64,000 nt of DNA from Cryptomeria japonica. Its lineage: Eukaryota > Streptophyta > Pinopsida > Cupressales > Cupressaceae. The stretch lies in assembly GCF_030272615.1 (NCBI RefSeq), contig NC_081410.1, positions 138,298,849 to 138,362,848 on the forward strand, read 5' to 3'. Below the pieces are notes generated by a model. It had not been told where the DNA came from. It ran no database searches and saw only the letters and a program-made list of their open reading frames with translations. Each line of letters opens with the position of its first letter. The stretch's first letter is position 1. Of this stretch, positions 1 through 11,337 are shown one piece after another. Position numbers and translations under genes: made by a program.

Positions 1-1620
1 TACATAACGGACCCCTGAAAAAGAAGGAGTCGGAAAGGACATAAGATCACTGTGTACCAACTCTAGGGCTGCCCTAGCACGAGAGGCTCGACCCTTAGGA
101 AAAGGATCTCGATGATGTTTGCCAAGGACACAACCATGACATACACCATCTGTACAAGAAATCTGTGGAAGCCCAATCACAAGTGCCTGTGTACTCATCT
201 GCTGTAGATATCTGTAATTGACATGACCAAAACGCTCATGCCAAAGCCTGCTCACTGAATCTGCATGTGCTATAAGAGAGGAACCAACAGTGTCTGAACT
301 CTCAAAGCCATCAAAACTATATAAGTGAGATGCAGAATCCACACTCCCAGTAGCCACAACCAAGTCAGGATCATGAAGATCTCGAATAACCACATCATGT
401 GGAGAGAACTCAACTGTCTTACCAGAGCCAGAGTGGCAAATCTGATAAACAAATAGAAGGTTTGTCGAAATGTCAGGAACCAAAAGCACATCCTGAAGAC
501 AACCACCATCCAATGAAACAGTACCAGAACCCTGAACGGAAAGTTGTGCTGAGTCACCAACTGCAATATGTCGAGTGCCTGTAGGAGCAAGAGCGGTGAC
601 CAAATCCTGTGTGTGTGTCATATGGTGAGAGGCACCAGAATCTAGAATCCAAGTGGACGCTGAGGACAATGCTCGTGCAGAAAGAGCATGACCTTTCCCT
701 GTGGGCTGTGAAGGAGGCTGTGGTGCACTGATATTATGTTGCTGCATGGCTTCCTCCAAAGCCTCTAAACGTTTCCAACACCTGGAAACGGGATGTCCTT
801 CCTTGCCACAAAAACTGCAAGGATCACCTGATTTCTTCTTAGTCTTGGAGGAAGACTCACCAGACTTTGAAGATTTGCCCTGTTTAGAATTGAATTGTGG
901 TTTTGAATCAGACTTAGGTGGTGGCTTGGAGGGATTCTCACTAGCCTCTGAATCTTTCTTAGGCTTCAGTTTCTGCTTCTGTTTTCCTTTGGAGGACTCG
1001 GCTACCAATGCTTGGTTCTGTGAACCTGAAAGTGAATCCAACTGCTTAAGCTTAGCTTGCTCACGAGTCAGACGATCACAAAAGACCTCAAAAGAAGGCA
1101 TGACATGTCGAGCACCCAAGGCATCCATGGTGGAATAGAAGGTCGAAGAGAAGATCTGAAATGGACCCCGAAGCTTGGAGAGAATCAGGAAAATGCACTC
1201 TGTATCAGTCTTAGTCTTACCACAACCCTGCAAGATAGATCTTTGCTGTTTGAACTTCATCAGAAAGTCCTCAATAGAAGGAAATGAATCAGGTACCAAG
1301 GAAGTTAACTCTGCCTCAAGCTGCAAAGCTCTGAACTCGTTGACAGTACCAAAAAGTCCCTCAAACTTGGTCCAAATGGCTCGAGGAGTGATACAACCCT
1401 CAAGATGAAACTGGAGACTGTCGGAAATGTGTAAAGCCATCAATCCCATAGCCTGATCCATATTGTTCCTGTGCTGCATAATCTCAAAAGGACGTGTCAA
1501 CTGAGGCTGAACCTCATCCAAACAGGACCATAACCCTTTTGACTGGAGAAGAGTCATCATGCGACCCTTCCAAGTGTGGTAATTATGCGGTGTGAGAGAT
1601 TCAATAGGTCTGTCTGCCAT
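1..1620 (-). CDS. Ty1/copia gag-pol polyprotein, 5' portion (runs off left edge)
   Basis: From the ATG at 1618-1620 the minus strand is open for all 540 codons to the window edge. I checked every triplet and found no stop. Order: UBN2-type gag beginning MADRPIESLTPHNYHTW; Lys/Ser-rich linker; CCHC zinc knuckle C268-X2-C271-X4-H276-X4-C281; aspartic protease motif DSGAS at D327; GAG-pre-integrase and HHCC region with LWHERFGH and CHGC; then LVHSD, whose Asp (about residue 525) is the expected first catalytic residue of integrase. Reverse transcriptase and RNase H must lie beyond the left edge. An in-frame TGA lies just upstream of the ATG, supporting this start. Gag packages the RNA, protease cleaves the polyprotein and integrase inserts the cDNA. 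The lack of any stop in 1.6 kb marks a young, possibly autonomous copy, unlike the other coding elements here. Confidence 0.95.
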   Translation of the reverse strand, partial: MADRPIESLTPHNYHTWKGRMMTLLQSKGLWSCLDEVQPQLTRPFEIMQHRNNMDQAMGLMALHISDSLQFHLEGCITPRAIWTKFEGLFGTVNEFRALQLEAELTSLVPDSFPSIEDFLMKFKQQRSILQGCGKTKTDTECIFLILSKLRGPFQIFSSTFYSTMDALGARHVMPSFEVFCDRLTREQAKLKQLDSLSGSQNQALVAESSKGKQKQKLKPKKDSEASENPSKPPPKSDSKPQFNSKQGKSSKSGESSSKTKKKSGDPCSFCGKEGHPVSRCWKRLEALEEAMQQHNISAPQPPSQPTGKGHALSARALSSASTWILDSGASHHMTHTQDLVTALAPTGTRHIAVGDSAQLSVQGSGTVSLDGGCLQDVLLVPDISTNLLFVYQICHSGSGKTVEFSPHDVVIRDLHDPDLVVATGSVDSASHLYSFDGFESSDTVGSSLIAHADSVSRLWHERFGHVNYRYLQQMSTQALVIGLPQISCTDGVCHGCVLGKHHRDPFPKGRASRARAALELVHSDLMSFPTPSFSGVRYV

Positions 1621-2660
1621 CCTGTAAACTGTGCCTCAACTGCTCTGAATTTTTAATTATTATTAAGTGGTCTTTCAGAACTAGACAGAAGATGCAGAAG
1701 GGGGTTTGATTTTTTTTTTGTATTGGTGTTTGAAAATTCTAGTTTTCTGATGTAAATAACAGAGAGCAAGAGAAAACACCCCCCCACAATGCAAAAAACT
1801 AATCCCCAGTACAAACTGAAAGCCAGAAAATGATAGAAAGCAATAACAGGTTGAGACAAAATTTGGAGCACCTGAAGATTTTTCTGATGAAATAGACTGT
1901 AGATCTGAAAAGAGCACAGAACCACCTTTCCGACGCCTATTCGCTTTCGAAAAACGGAGTCCGTATGCAAAAGATATGGCTCCTGGAGTGCAAAAAACTT
2001 GTTCTGACTTCGACTGGCAAAAAACACCGATTTAGTAAAACTGCTCCAAAAAAGCCCAAATAGGCCCTTTAAGCCCTCAAGGGCTTAAAAAAAAAAGCCC
2101 CTGGTCCTCTGGGCGACCAGGGGCGGGCGCAGGGGGCGGCGCAGTGGTGGCGGGCGGCGCACTGGCTGGGCGCGGGCGGCGCGCAGGCTGCGAGCGGGCG
2201 GCTGGCGGCGCGCAGGCGGCAAGGTAGCGCAGGGCGGCGCGTGGGCGGGTTACCGCCGGCGGCGGTGGCCGCCGGGTGGCCGCTGGGCTGCTTAGCGGCG
2301 ACGCAGGCAATTTCACTGGCTGCGCCCTACGTTTAATAAAAAAACGCTTTTTTTTAATATTTTTTTGATTTTTTTGAATATTTCCGCCTCGGTTTTCGTG
2401 CCCTAGGGCCGTACGGCCTTGGGGCAAAAAAAAAAATTTCTCCTAGTGCAACTGTGTCCAAATCGGACGAATTTTATATGGAAATAGGGGTTTTTGGGCA
2501 CTACGAGCTCAACAGTGAGGTCCGTTTGGGCTCAAAGTGCACCGAAAAAAAAATACCCCCTATTCCAAAATAAAAAAACAGAAGACAAACACAGATCTGA
2601 TGCAACCAAAACCTGGATCTCAAAATCTTTCAAAATTCTGAACAAGCTGCAGCAGATCCA
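1621..2660 (-). other. Copia leader containing a GC-rich island
   Basis: About 1 kb of untranslated leader separates the primer site from the gag ATG. Positions 2095-2320 are almost only G and C, built of repeated GGCGGCGCG-like words, inside otherwise AT-rich DNA. A short perfect hairpin (6-bp stem, TCAA loop) lies at 2071-2086. The Ala/Pro-rich reading frames across the island are composition artefacts. Confidence 0.75.
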
Positions 2661-2672
2661 GCTCTGATACCA
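2661..2672 (-). other. Primer binding site, tRNA-iMet type
   Basis: The minus strand reads TGGTATCAGAGC, complementary to the 3' end of plant initiator methionine tRNA, directly after the LTR. This is the standard copia minus-strand primer site. Confidence 0.92.
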
Positions 2673-2990
2673 TGTAGGATTTGAGAAATACAAATCCACA
2701 GAACCCAAAAGAAACCTGCATGCAAGAAACCTGTCACAGAGAAAGAGAGAGAACGAATACAAGGGTTTTGGCTCTGACAAAGAGAAAAGATGTATTATCA
2801 GAGAAAAATGAATCAAGAATATGAATAATACAAGAGATCAATCCTTATAAAGGAGATCAACACCAAAAGGAAAACCTAACCCTAAGGTGTGAGCATTTAA
2901 TAATTAAATATTAATTATTAAATGACTAATGTATGCATAAAGAGAAATCTTAAGAGGAGAGCAAAGTTAATTAATTACTTTACTCTAACA
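2673..2990 (-). mobile_element. 5' LTR of the left-edge copia element
   Basis: Read on the minus strand this 318-bp block starts TGTTAGAG and ends CCTACA, the usual TG...CA form. It abuts a tRNA-iMet primer site at its 3' side and lies just upstream of the gag leader. A TATA-like TTTATAAGG sits at 2843-2852 (minus). The partner LTR is outside the window, so the outer boundary and target duplication could not be tested. Confidence 0.8.
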
Positions 2991-4090
2991 CGCAATGCTC
3001 TACATTATGTGGAATTTCTTGGACAGAGTTGGTGGTTGGTGGCTTTTTCTGAGGAATTGGAAAGTCTAGTTTGTTTGGTGGTGCAGATGGTTCCTTATTA
3101 TGTTGTTACTGACATGGTTATTGCTTTGGTTTATTGTATGGATTGGTTTCACCCCGTTTCCTGAAGGTTGTTTCCATCTTCCTCTCCTTCTTATATGGAT
3201 AGGCCTATGTATGCTAACCATTTTCATGTTGTCAGGTTTACTCTTCCTGGGTTCCCTTTTGGCTGTGTTTTTTGTTCTCTGCAGGACCTTAGACTAATGA
3301 TAATGTAATCAGGGTATTTTGGATTGCCTATGGGCTATTGTAATGGGTAGATAGGCTTATGTTTTTGAGCAATATTGAGGGGTTTTCTTACTGATTCTTT
3401 CCCCTCAGTGCTCATTGAACAAGACACCATGTAAAAAATAAAATATTAATATAATATTTAGTGGGTCATCCACTTTTATCAAAATATATATATATATATA
3501 TAAACACACATTTTACCAAAACCAAAAAAAATTGCCTTTATGTGAATAGACATTTACCATCAAACCCTAACACTAACTAATCTAACATCAAGATAGAAGA
3601 AGAGAAAAAAAATCTAAACTCATATCTAAACCCTCCATATACCATTGGGTAAATGGACAAGTTTGATGGAAAAGCATTCCTTGCCTACCTTATTATTGAA
3701 AAATAAAAAATTAAATTGTTGTGATCTTTACAAGAAAACCCTTGTGCATGATTGATGCCAAATTTCCAACAATGCAAATGTGTTCAAGCTAGCCCTGCAA
3801 AATGTCTCATTATCAACAAGACATTAGTGACATGAACACATCAAATTTATAAATCTTTGATCAAATTCATTAAACTTGGATTAAATTAAATATAAAATAG
3901 GTAGGAAAAATATATACAATTTTGAAAATAAGTAAGAAAATAGACATGTATATTTATATAAAATTAAAAATCTAGTAAATGGAAGAAAATTTGGTATATT
4001 GCATTTGAATAGTAGTCTTCAATCTTTTTTAATTCTTACAACTAGTTTTTTTTTTAATTATTGATGGTTTTATATCTAATTCTGATTTGT
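2991..4090. other. No recognisable gene
   Basis: AT-rich sequence with short frames in all phases and an (AT)n tract at 3484-3502. I see no domain, splice-consistent exon or repeat boundary. Confidence 0.5.
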
Positions 4091-4099
4091 TTAACTATT

Positions 4100-4275
4100 G
4101 ATATGGGAGCATATGTCATAGGCTGAACCTCTTTGGCTAAGAGTCAAAGACTAGGGTGTATCCCAAATTCATCCAGGGTACAATCACAACCTCGTCTATT
4201 ATAATGTGAGAACTTTGCACTCGTCAAGACTTGATCCCTGACTCATTCAAAACCATTCAACTTCACCAAAAGACC
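4100..4275 (-). repeat. Degraded tRNA-derived SINE (probable)
   Basis: On the minus strand a box-A-like GTGAAGTTGAATGG is followed about 20 nt later by a box-B-like GGATCAAGTCTTG and then a tRNA-unrelated body ending near 4100. Spacing and order fit an RNA polymerase III SINE head. Both boxes have mismatches and I found no target duplication. Confidence 0.4.
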
Positions 4276-4869
4276 AAAGATCTATTGACAACCCCTACAA
4301 CTAATTTGATTTACAACTTTATGCTTGTAGTTAGTTTGGCTCCAAATTCATCCAAAATTGCACCTTTGTATTATACATCAGTGGGGGACAGCGGCCGCAG
4401 CGCTTCTGTCGAGCCCGCAGCCATTCTGTGCCTATTTTGCAATTTTTCTGTCGGCATAACAAGAAAGATGCATCATATGACATCACGGTTTTAGAATCAG
4501 ATTAGACTCATCCCAACTTTATAGGTTATTTGAAATGGAGAAGATGAAAAGCCATTTCCTCCAAAATGAAGAAAAGATGCAAAATACAAAGAAAATAACA
4601 AAAACACCCATCTTTTAACACCTTTTTCTCTATTCTCCCTTACATTTGAGTAAAAACTTTACTTGCGGATGCATGCCATGTTCTCTGTGTAAAATTCCCA
4701 AGCGTGTGGAAAACCCTTTTAAGCTTTTCTTATAAATGGGTGATAAAATTATCAAGTCATAACTCAGCAAGGCTAAAATCAGGCTCATCACCATAAATAA
4801 TTAAGCATGACCTTCAAACTGTCAACAAAAAGTAGTATGCACGGATATAGATCCTCTTCTATTTTTATT

Positions 4870-6690
4870 CCAAGTAGCTACCTCTTCGATTGCTTCAGTA
4901 ATTTACATTTTTTATTCATAATTATTTGAACAAGCTCATCCTCTGTTTGTGCTCTAGTAGGTCTTAATATGGAAAACATGGGATCTAGACAATTAATAGG
5001 GTCATTAAATGTCTTTTCTACCGAGTTTCCTTTAGTGAAAGCATGAGGCTCACTAGTTCAAAAAATTGAAGAAATACCCAACTTCCATTAGATACATTCT
5101 AGGTGCTACAATTTTTCAATGGAATGCAACTATTTATGTAATCTGATTAGAAGTAGCTCTAAAATCTAGACTTTGCAAGTAGTGCTGCTTTTCTACCACC
5201 AATAAATGTAGGATGCAGATATTAATATAGTCCATCTCCATTTCAAATTACATGTCCAAACATAGTCTCATAAACCTTCACATAGAAAGCTTCCTGCAAC
5301 TTCTTCAAAGCATTTTCATAAAATAGGAAACAGTTGTAGATCTATAGTCTCGCAATGATCTTCTATCTTAAATAATTCAATATATATATCATTCTGATGG
5401 TGGATCATGTAGTATGATCCTAAATGCTGATGATAAAAAATTGTACACAATTTAAGCCAGAAATCTGCTATACATCATCATATATAAACTAAGCACATTA
5501 AAAACTTGTGAACAATCTGTTTCGGTACATGAACCTCAGACTGGATCTCAGGAACAAAGAGAGCATTGTTTGCTTCAGTGGCATTTTGAATAGCTGTACT
5601 AATATCCTCATCAAACCTTAACAAGGATCCACTTCCTCTAGGTTATTGAAATATATAATGAAGTCTTTATCCTCCTAACAACTCTATTTGTTGAAATGTC
5701 TTCATTTTTTCCTGTACAATTGAGGTAAATACATCTGTGTGCTTTATAAGAATGAATAGCAACAAAGCTCATTGGCCATATTTAGAAACTATGATCTCAC
5801 CATAAGTGGAAAACTTCTTCACTACACTAACCATTTGGACACTTATTCAAGATTTTAAGTATCACAAGAGCCCTGATATGGTGCACTAATATCGGATTCA
5901 AATTCTTTGCGAGTTCAGGAACAACACAATGATCAGCTAAGCTATGGTGCAGCAAAGAGATGCATAAACAAGTGCATCTCAACCACTTCTACTTGCTTTA
6001 ATTTCCTCTTGAATTTCATTAGCAATCCCTATATAGCAAATTCAAAGTGGAATAACATTTCCAAGAGGAAAAATTTGAGGATCAATTCCTCTGTCCATAA
6101 TCTCTAGCTTTGTTATCACACCTATTGTCTGAGACCCATTAAGGTTCACCATTAATGCAATCTGAAGTGCATCTGAAATTGCCAAATGAAGTATTGTAGG
6201 GGAAATGGCTATTATAATGCTAATCTAATGCTTAATATAGGACAATATCATTGCTTTGATTCTAACCTCAATATTAGAAGGTTGATATCCTATCAGAACC
6301 CTTAATATACCAGGTTAGTCAATCGGGGACATACAGAGAATATATTTTCAACCTAGTTTTCTTATCAGATACACTATTTACAAATCCAACTTCTCTATCT
6401 GTCTCAGTAGAATTGAAAGTACTGTTGATAACCTTGTGCAATGGTTTGCACCTATGACCATAAAAGAATTTCTATCTGATCCCTGCTATATTCATCCAAG
6501 CAGATTTCATATTTTGTTGTCAATAGAGCCACAATATCTCCCATAAATGAATCAACCATGGAGACAGAGGATCCCATAGGAGCTAGAAGAGTGTATCTAA
6601 ACTTGCATGGAAAAGGGTTGATGCCACTTGTGTCTACTTCTTAGAAGTCTCCTAGAAGTAACTAGAACACTGTATCTTGGAAAAACATAT
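4870..6690 (-). pseudogene. DRP3: Processed pseudogene of a dynamin-related protein (DRP3 type)
   Basis: The minus strand translates, in shifting frames, to successive pieces of a plant DRP3 (ADL2-like) dynamin. DRP3 is a GTPase that divides mitochondria and peroxisomes. Pieces in order: remains of the post-P-loop segment (about 6600-6680); TDREVGFVNSVSDKKTRLKI (about 6345-6408); a segment ending GVITKLEIMDRG, matching the GTP-binding TKLD motif (about 6088-6125); TAIQNATEANNALFVPE (about 5545-5600); MEMDYIN and HPTFIGGRKA (about 5185-5245); and VEKTFNDP with RPTRAQTEDELVQI near the GTPase effector domain (about 4930-5040). Spacing between motifs equals the protein spacing, so no introns remain, although plant DRP3 genes are intron-rich. 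Many stops and frameshifts, and loss of the G1 and G3 motifs, make it non-functional. It was probably retroposed by LINE machinery. No poly(A) tail or target duplication was found. Identification is from remembered family motifs, without a search. Confidence 0.85.
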
Positions 6691-6721
6691 TCACTATTTC
6701 AAATAATTATGCATGTAATGC

Positions 6722-7070
6722 ATACACAACTTAGTTTTCGATTTAAAAAGCAGCGTTAACAAGGGCGCTGATCCTTAACATAGTCATAGACTATAAAAAA
6801 GAAAGAAAATCCCGCAGGCAAAAAGACAGCACATTGGAGCAAGTCCAGGATTAACAAGTTTGAACAAAAGAAACTTGTCCAACCTTCAACAACAAAGACC
6901 CACCTCAAGAAGGGGTGTGGAGACCCTATCCAAGGGAGGGCGGGGAGGACTTCCCCTTCCGCCTGCGACAAACAACAGTCCAGGCGATACGTTATCAGGA
7001 CCATCAAGAGAATGACCAAGCGGTAAGGAACTCGCTTGTAAACCATCAATGAAGGATACACAACTTAGTT
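6722..7070 (-). mobile_element. Retroposon with 15-bp target-site duplication (SINE or 5'-truncated LINE)
   Basis: A 319-bp insert (6737-7055) is flanked by perfect 15-bp direct repeats, ATACACAACTTAGTT at 6722-6736 and 7056-7070. That is the signature of target-primed reverse transcription. On the minus strand the insert ends GCTGCTTTTTAAATCGAA, a plausible retroposon 3' end. No convincing polymerase III boxes A/B were seen, so a truncated LINE 3' end is as likely as a SINE. The 101-codon frame inside it has no recognisable product. It lies about 30 bp from the 5' end of the DRP3 retrocopy. Confidence 0.8.
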
Positions 7071-9869
7071 ATGGTAAGAACAAAGCTTTCATTTGTGAAA
7101 TATTCATCTGTAGAAAATTCAATAACATCATGATATTAATGGTAGTGTGTTCATTTTGTTAGCCTCCTGTAAGTCTTGATTCTACAAATTGAATTTGATT
7201 GGAAGTTTCTATAACCTTCTCAATGAACCCATTTTCTATAAACCCTATGATCTATGGTGTTTTGAATTCTTATTTGCTTGCAACAGCATTTCAGCGTCTG
7301 AGTTTCAATGAAGTTTAGCATTTTGGAGCTTACAAAAGTCTTTTGCTTGTTTTAAATGCTCTGCCATGGCTGACCCATTGAGAGCTCAGGGTTTGCTCTT
7401 TCAAAGTTTTAGACTTTCAGGGATTCAGGCTTTGCTTTCCATTTTCTTTTTTTTGTCTTGTCTTTGGAATTCTGAAACACCAGAGTTTCAGGGATTTCAC
7501 CAAGCTCTTTGTCATGCTACAACTGGTAGATTGAGTCGACTCTTCATTCCAACCAACCTATTCTCCACCATGTCAACATGGCTATACCATGTATATCCCC
7601 ATTTGCATTCAACTCTACTAATAAATTTGTGGGAGAAAGTTAATTCCTATTTACTGAGATATGTGTTCCATATCGTATCCTTTTGTTGACATATTTTTGC
7701 TACATTTGGGTTTTCTCTGGGCTCACTATCATCAAAAGCATGTCATTGTGTGACTTAGTAGTTGAGTTGTCAAGGATATCTCCCTCATGGCTAAGATGCA
7801 CTAGATTTTGATTTCCATTGTGATTTGATTTCTTAGTTATTGGAACATGATATCTCTGTTTTCTAGCATGTTTAATAGCTTCTTTGAAGATGATGAATTT
7901 GTTCTATTTTGAAGAGGTCAATGCTTTGAAGATAGGAAAGGATGTAGTAGAGGCTAGATAGATGCTCAATAGTCTGAGGTGTTAATGGATCAGAGAAACT
8001 ATAGCTCATTGGAGTTATGAGACATACATGTGAGGATTGGTGTCCAATAGTTGAGGGGAGATCCAAAAATATGGAAGTTCAACATCATACCTTTACGAGG
8101 GTGATGAGACGCTTGACTATACCTATACTTGAGAGCAGCTTGAAGAAATCTTATTGATCCGAAAATTATTTTCAAAGAATAGCTTCTATATAATCTACTG
8201 TTTTGTTTTATGTTTCTAGTCCATTTAATTCCTAGTTTTTAATATGTAAAGATATGTTAGGGGTCAATCAAATTCTGTTATTCCTTAAGGAGGAGTTAGA
8301 ATAAGTCATAAAAGTTGCTGCGTATGTGACAAATGAAGTGCACGTATGTTTAAGAGTCCTAATTACATCTTCGATTAATAGTCAATCAGTAATAATTTGT
8401 TGACAATAATTATAGTTTGTTTTGTAGGTTTATAAGAAAGTAGTTGTGTATTTTAATCTATGGATTCCATTCTGCAATATTTTATCTATCCTGTTCTGAT
8501 TTTCTCTCCATTCTTTGTTCTCTATTTTAATTCATCCATCTTTGAATTCAGTGGACTAGACTTAACTAACACACTACTATTTAGGTGGCTGATGTGGGGC
8601 TCACTTTGTTGTTAATCAAGGCCATTTGATGAATGCAGGGGAATTTGAATGGGACAACCTCCATCACCGCCTGTACCCAAACTCACACACCCTGTGAACA
8701 GCATTCCTCAAAGTTTCAGCTCCAGTCCAAGTCAAGTGTAGAAAATATAAAGAAATTGAAACATATAAATTTGAATTTTTTTTAATGTGCAAAAATAAGA
8801 AAAATTTGTTGAAATGTGGAAATTTTACACAAACAATTTAATCATGTTGTGTATATTGAACTGTATTGATCAATTTGAATGGAGTTAATGACTTTTTAAT
8901 GTCAATTTGAATAGAATTAATGACTTTCTAATGAATTGTCATGTAAAATATTTTGTTTATTTTTTTATATCTAAAATAAATTAGTGACAAAATCATCAAA
9001 AGTATTGATTGAAAAGTATATAGAGAAGGATATATATAAAGAGTTATGTTGGTCAAACGTTGCGAGAAATGATTTTGACAACAAGCATAAATAAATACAT
9101 AAAACAAATGTTGTTTTTGGAAGTCATCTTATGGATCATGTGTCATTGTTTGAGATCTATATATAATTTTTCTAAGAGAAAAAATTAAATATATTGAAGA
9201 ATGACATATTAATATATTTAATTTTTGAAGAAGTACACAAAGTTCAAGCATCCTTTTGGAAATTTTATTTGTTTATTGTTTAAAATCCAGATACAACAAA
9301 TTTTCTAAATTTAGGGTATGTAATAGTTCACCAATAACAAAGAAGTTCTATCTAAAATGCAATCACAAAATGGGTTTTCTTTTCTTCATGGTCATTTTTA
9401 AATGGCTACTTAAACAATGAAGATTTATCACCAATAGAATTAAAAAGCATTAACCTTGTCCAAATGTATAGAGATTACTTATTAATTTCACACGAAGAGG
9501 AAAATTGAAATCTAAAGATAGTGCAAGAAAATAATACATTAAGACAAGGAATTATAAGGTGTAGATTCATGCTACAACTTGGGTGGAGTGCATCACTTTA
9601 CTTAAACAAAAATTGTTTAGTAAACAATAAGTTTATAAATCATGTAAATAAAAAAGAAGAAGAAAATAATTATCCTATTTTTATTGGCAAAAATTTATCT
9701 TTAAATATTGAGTTTATGTTTATATATAATTAGAATGCATATATATCACTAGGTATACCAATTATTTGAGCTAAGAAATGTTATTATTTATTAAAACTTA
9801 TTATCGATGTTTGCAAATACCCACAAAAATAATGAGACTAAAAATGGATTTAGTATAGTAGATCAAAAG
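7071..9869. other. No recognisable gene
   Basis: AT-rich intergenic DNA. The 107-codon frame at 7366-7689 has low-complexity, Phe/Leu-rich content and no family features. I found no element boundaries here. Confidence 0.5.
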
Positions 9870-10173
9870 AAGGACATTTTGTCCAAAGGGTTGAGCTTAA
9901 CTGGTTAAAAACACTGGGTTCTCACTGTGGAGACCCAAGTTCAATTCCCAATAGGGACCTCTGAAGTGGAATTCTAAGTTGTGACTCTTGGCCTTCCATA
10001 GGATGGGGAAGGTCTTGGAGTCAATCTAATCAAACATAATAATGATAATTATTCAAAGATATGTAATGGGGATGGGGGCCCCTACTATGTCCCCACTGGT
10101 TCATAGCTCCAGTCAAAAGCTATTCAGGTTTCGGCCAATCACCGATCAAAAATAAACTAAAAAGGACATTTTG
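9870..10173 (+). mobile_element. tRNA-derived SINE with 12-bp target-site duplication
   Basis: The body at 9882-10161 is flanked by perfect 12-bp repeats AAGGACATTTTG (9870-9881 and 10162-10173). Near its 5' end are a box-A-like GAGCTTAACTGG (9893-9904) and a box-B-like AGTTCAATTCC (9938-9948) about 33 nt apart, the internal RNA polymerase III promoter of a tRNA. The 3' end is A-rich. SINEs of this kind depend on LINE reverse transcriptase. Confidence 0.9.
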
Positions 10174-10597
10174 ACAAATCTACTAAGCATGTTTAAAAAT
10201 AAGAAAAAATAACTCTACAAAAAGGATGGGATATATGCCATAATTTGATAGCCTATTTATTTATACATCTTTGATATACATTTTCCAACACAAAAAAACT
10301 CACTCAAAAATATATATGTGTGTCAATAGGTGAAGTGTCCATAGACATTATCAAAGATGATTAGGACATAAAAAGCAGGTCGATGCTTTCATTCCATAGT
10401 TATGATAGTAATTTACAATATGCAAAGTGTTTATTGTAAAAAATATTAGTTTTAAGATGGATAATTTATTGATTAATTCATTTAAAAAAATAGTTAGAGA
10501 TCAAAATATTAACTTTAAGCTAAATGATTGATTTAATACACTATTTATAGATAAATATTAAAATGTCATCAATATATGGTAGGTACTTGTGCAAGAC

Positions 10598-11292
10598 ATG
10601 TGGGCTAAGGAGCGATCTGTGATAGCAAAACATAGGTTAAAAAAAGTTTTAAAAAGCAAAAGAAGCAATATTTTCATATATATACCAATAGGTGCACATG
10701 ATGGACATATAATGTGTAAGGTCCACAAATTTATCGAAAGAAAAACTAGTTAAAACTCAACATTTTAATCCCATAATTGTCACATCCTTTATGACAATGG
10801 TTGTATATATATCATGCATAATGCCAGATGAAGCCATATATGAAAGGGACATTTCAATAATGATCAAGGAATGAGAAAGAAATGATGGTTACACAAATGA
10901 GCTATAGTTAGACAATTAGATGATGTACATCACACCTAGTTAAAGTTGCATCTTAAAAACATGTGTTTTATGTGGGCTAAGAGAAGTGATCTTTGATTGC
11001 AAAGAATAGTAAAAAAAGTTATATATATATATATATATGAAGAAATATTTTCATGTGTGTGTACATACATACATACATACATGCATGCATATATATACAT
11101 ATGCATATATACATATACATACATGCATATATACATATGCATACATGCATATATAAATATGCATACATAGGTGCATGTGATGGACACTTCAATATGTGTA
11201 AGTTCCACAAATTTACGAAGGACAACTTAGCTAAAACTCAACATTTTTAACTCATAATTGTCACATCATTTAACTCAAATAGTGTATATATC
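10598..11292. repeat. Two diverged tandem copies of a non-coding unit, period about 372 bp
   Basis: Segments starting ATGTGGGCTAA near 10598 and 10970 share the same word order: the gtgggctaag start, atattttcat, gtgcatgtgatggacac, tccacaaattta, aactcaacatttt and cataattgtcacatc, ending gtatatatatc at about 10813 and 11292. The second copy has acquired TA and ATAC/ATGC microsatellites. Confidence 0.75.
11019..11165. repeat. Microsatellites (TA)n and (ATAC/ATGC)n
   Basis: A pure TA run at about 11019-11038 and an interrupted ATAC/ATGC/ATAT array at about 11061-11165. Tyr/Ile/Met-rich frames over it are artefacts. Confidence 0.95.
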
Positions 11293-11337
11293 TTTTAATC
11301 TAATTCCATTTATAGACTTCATTATTCATGTGACCCC

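Noticed and set aside
270-590. 106-codon minus frame and other short frames over 270-1408
   Set aside because: They are other-phase shadows of the 540-codon copia frame.
2077-2427. Ala/Pro/Arg-rich minus frame over the GC island
   Set aside because: Composition artefact in the untranslated leader of the copia element; no domain and no conservation signal.
7366-7689. 107-codon plus frame with an ATG
   Set aside because: No recognisable motif, low-complexity Phe/Leu content and no splice or promoter context.
9893-9948. tRNA gene
   Set aside because: Boxes A and B are present but no cloverleaf or anticodon stem could be traced; it is a SINE head with a TSD.
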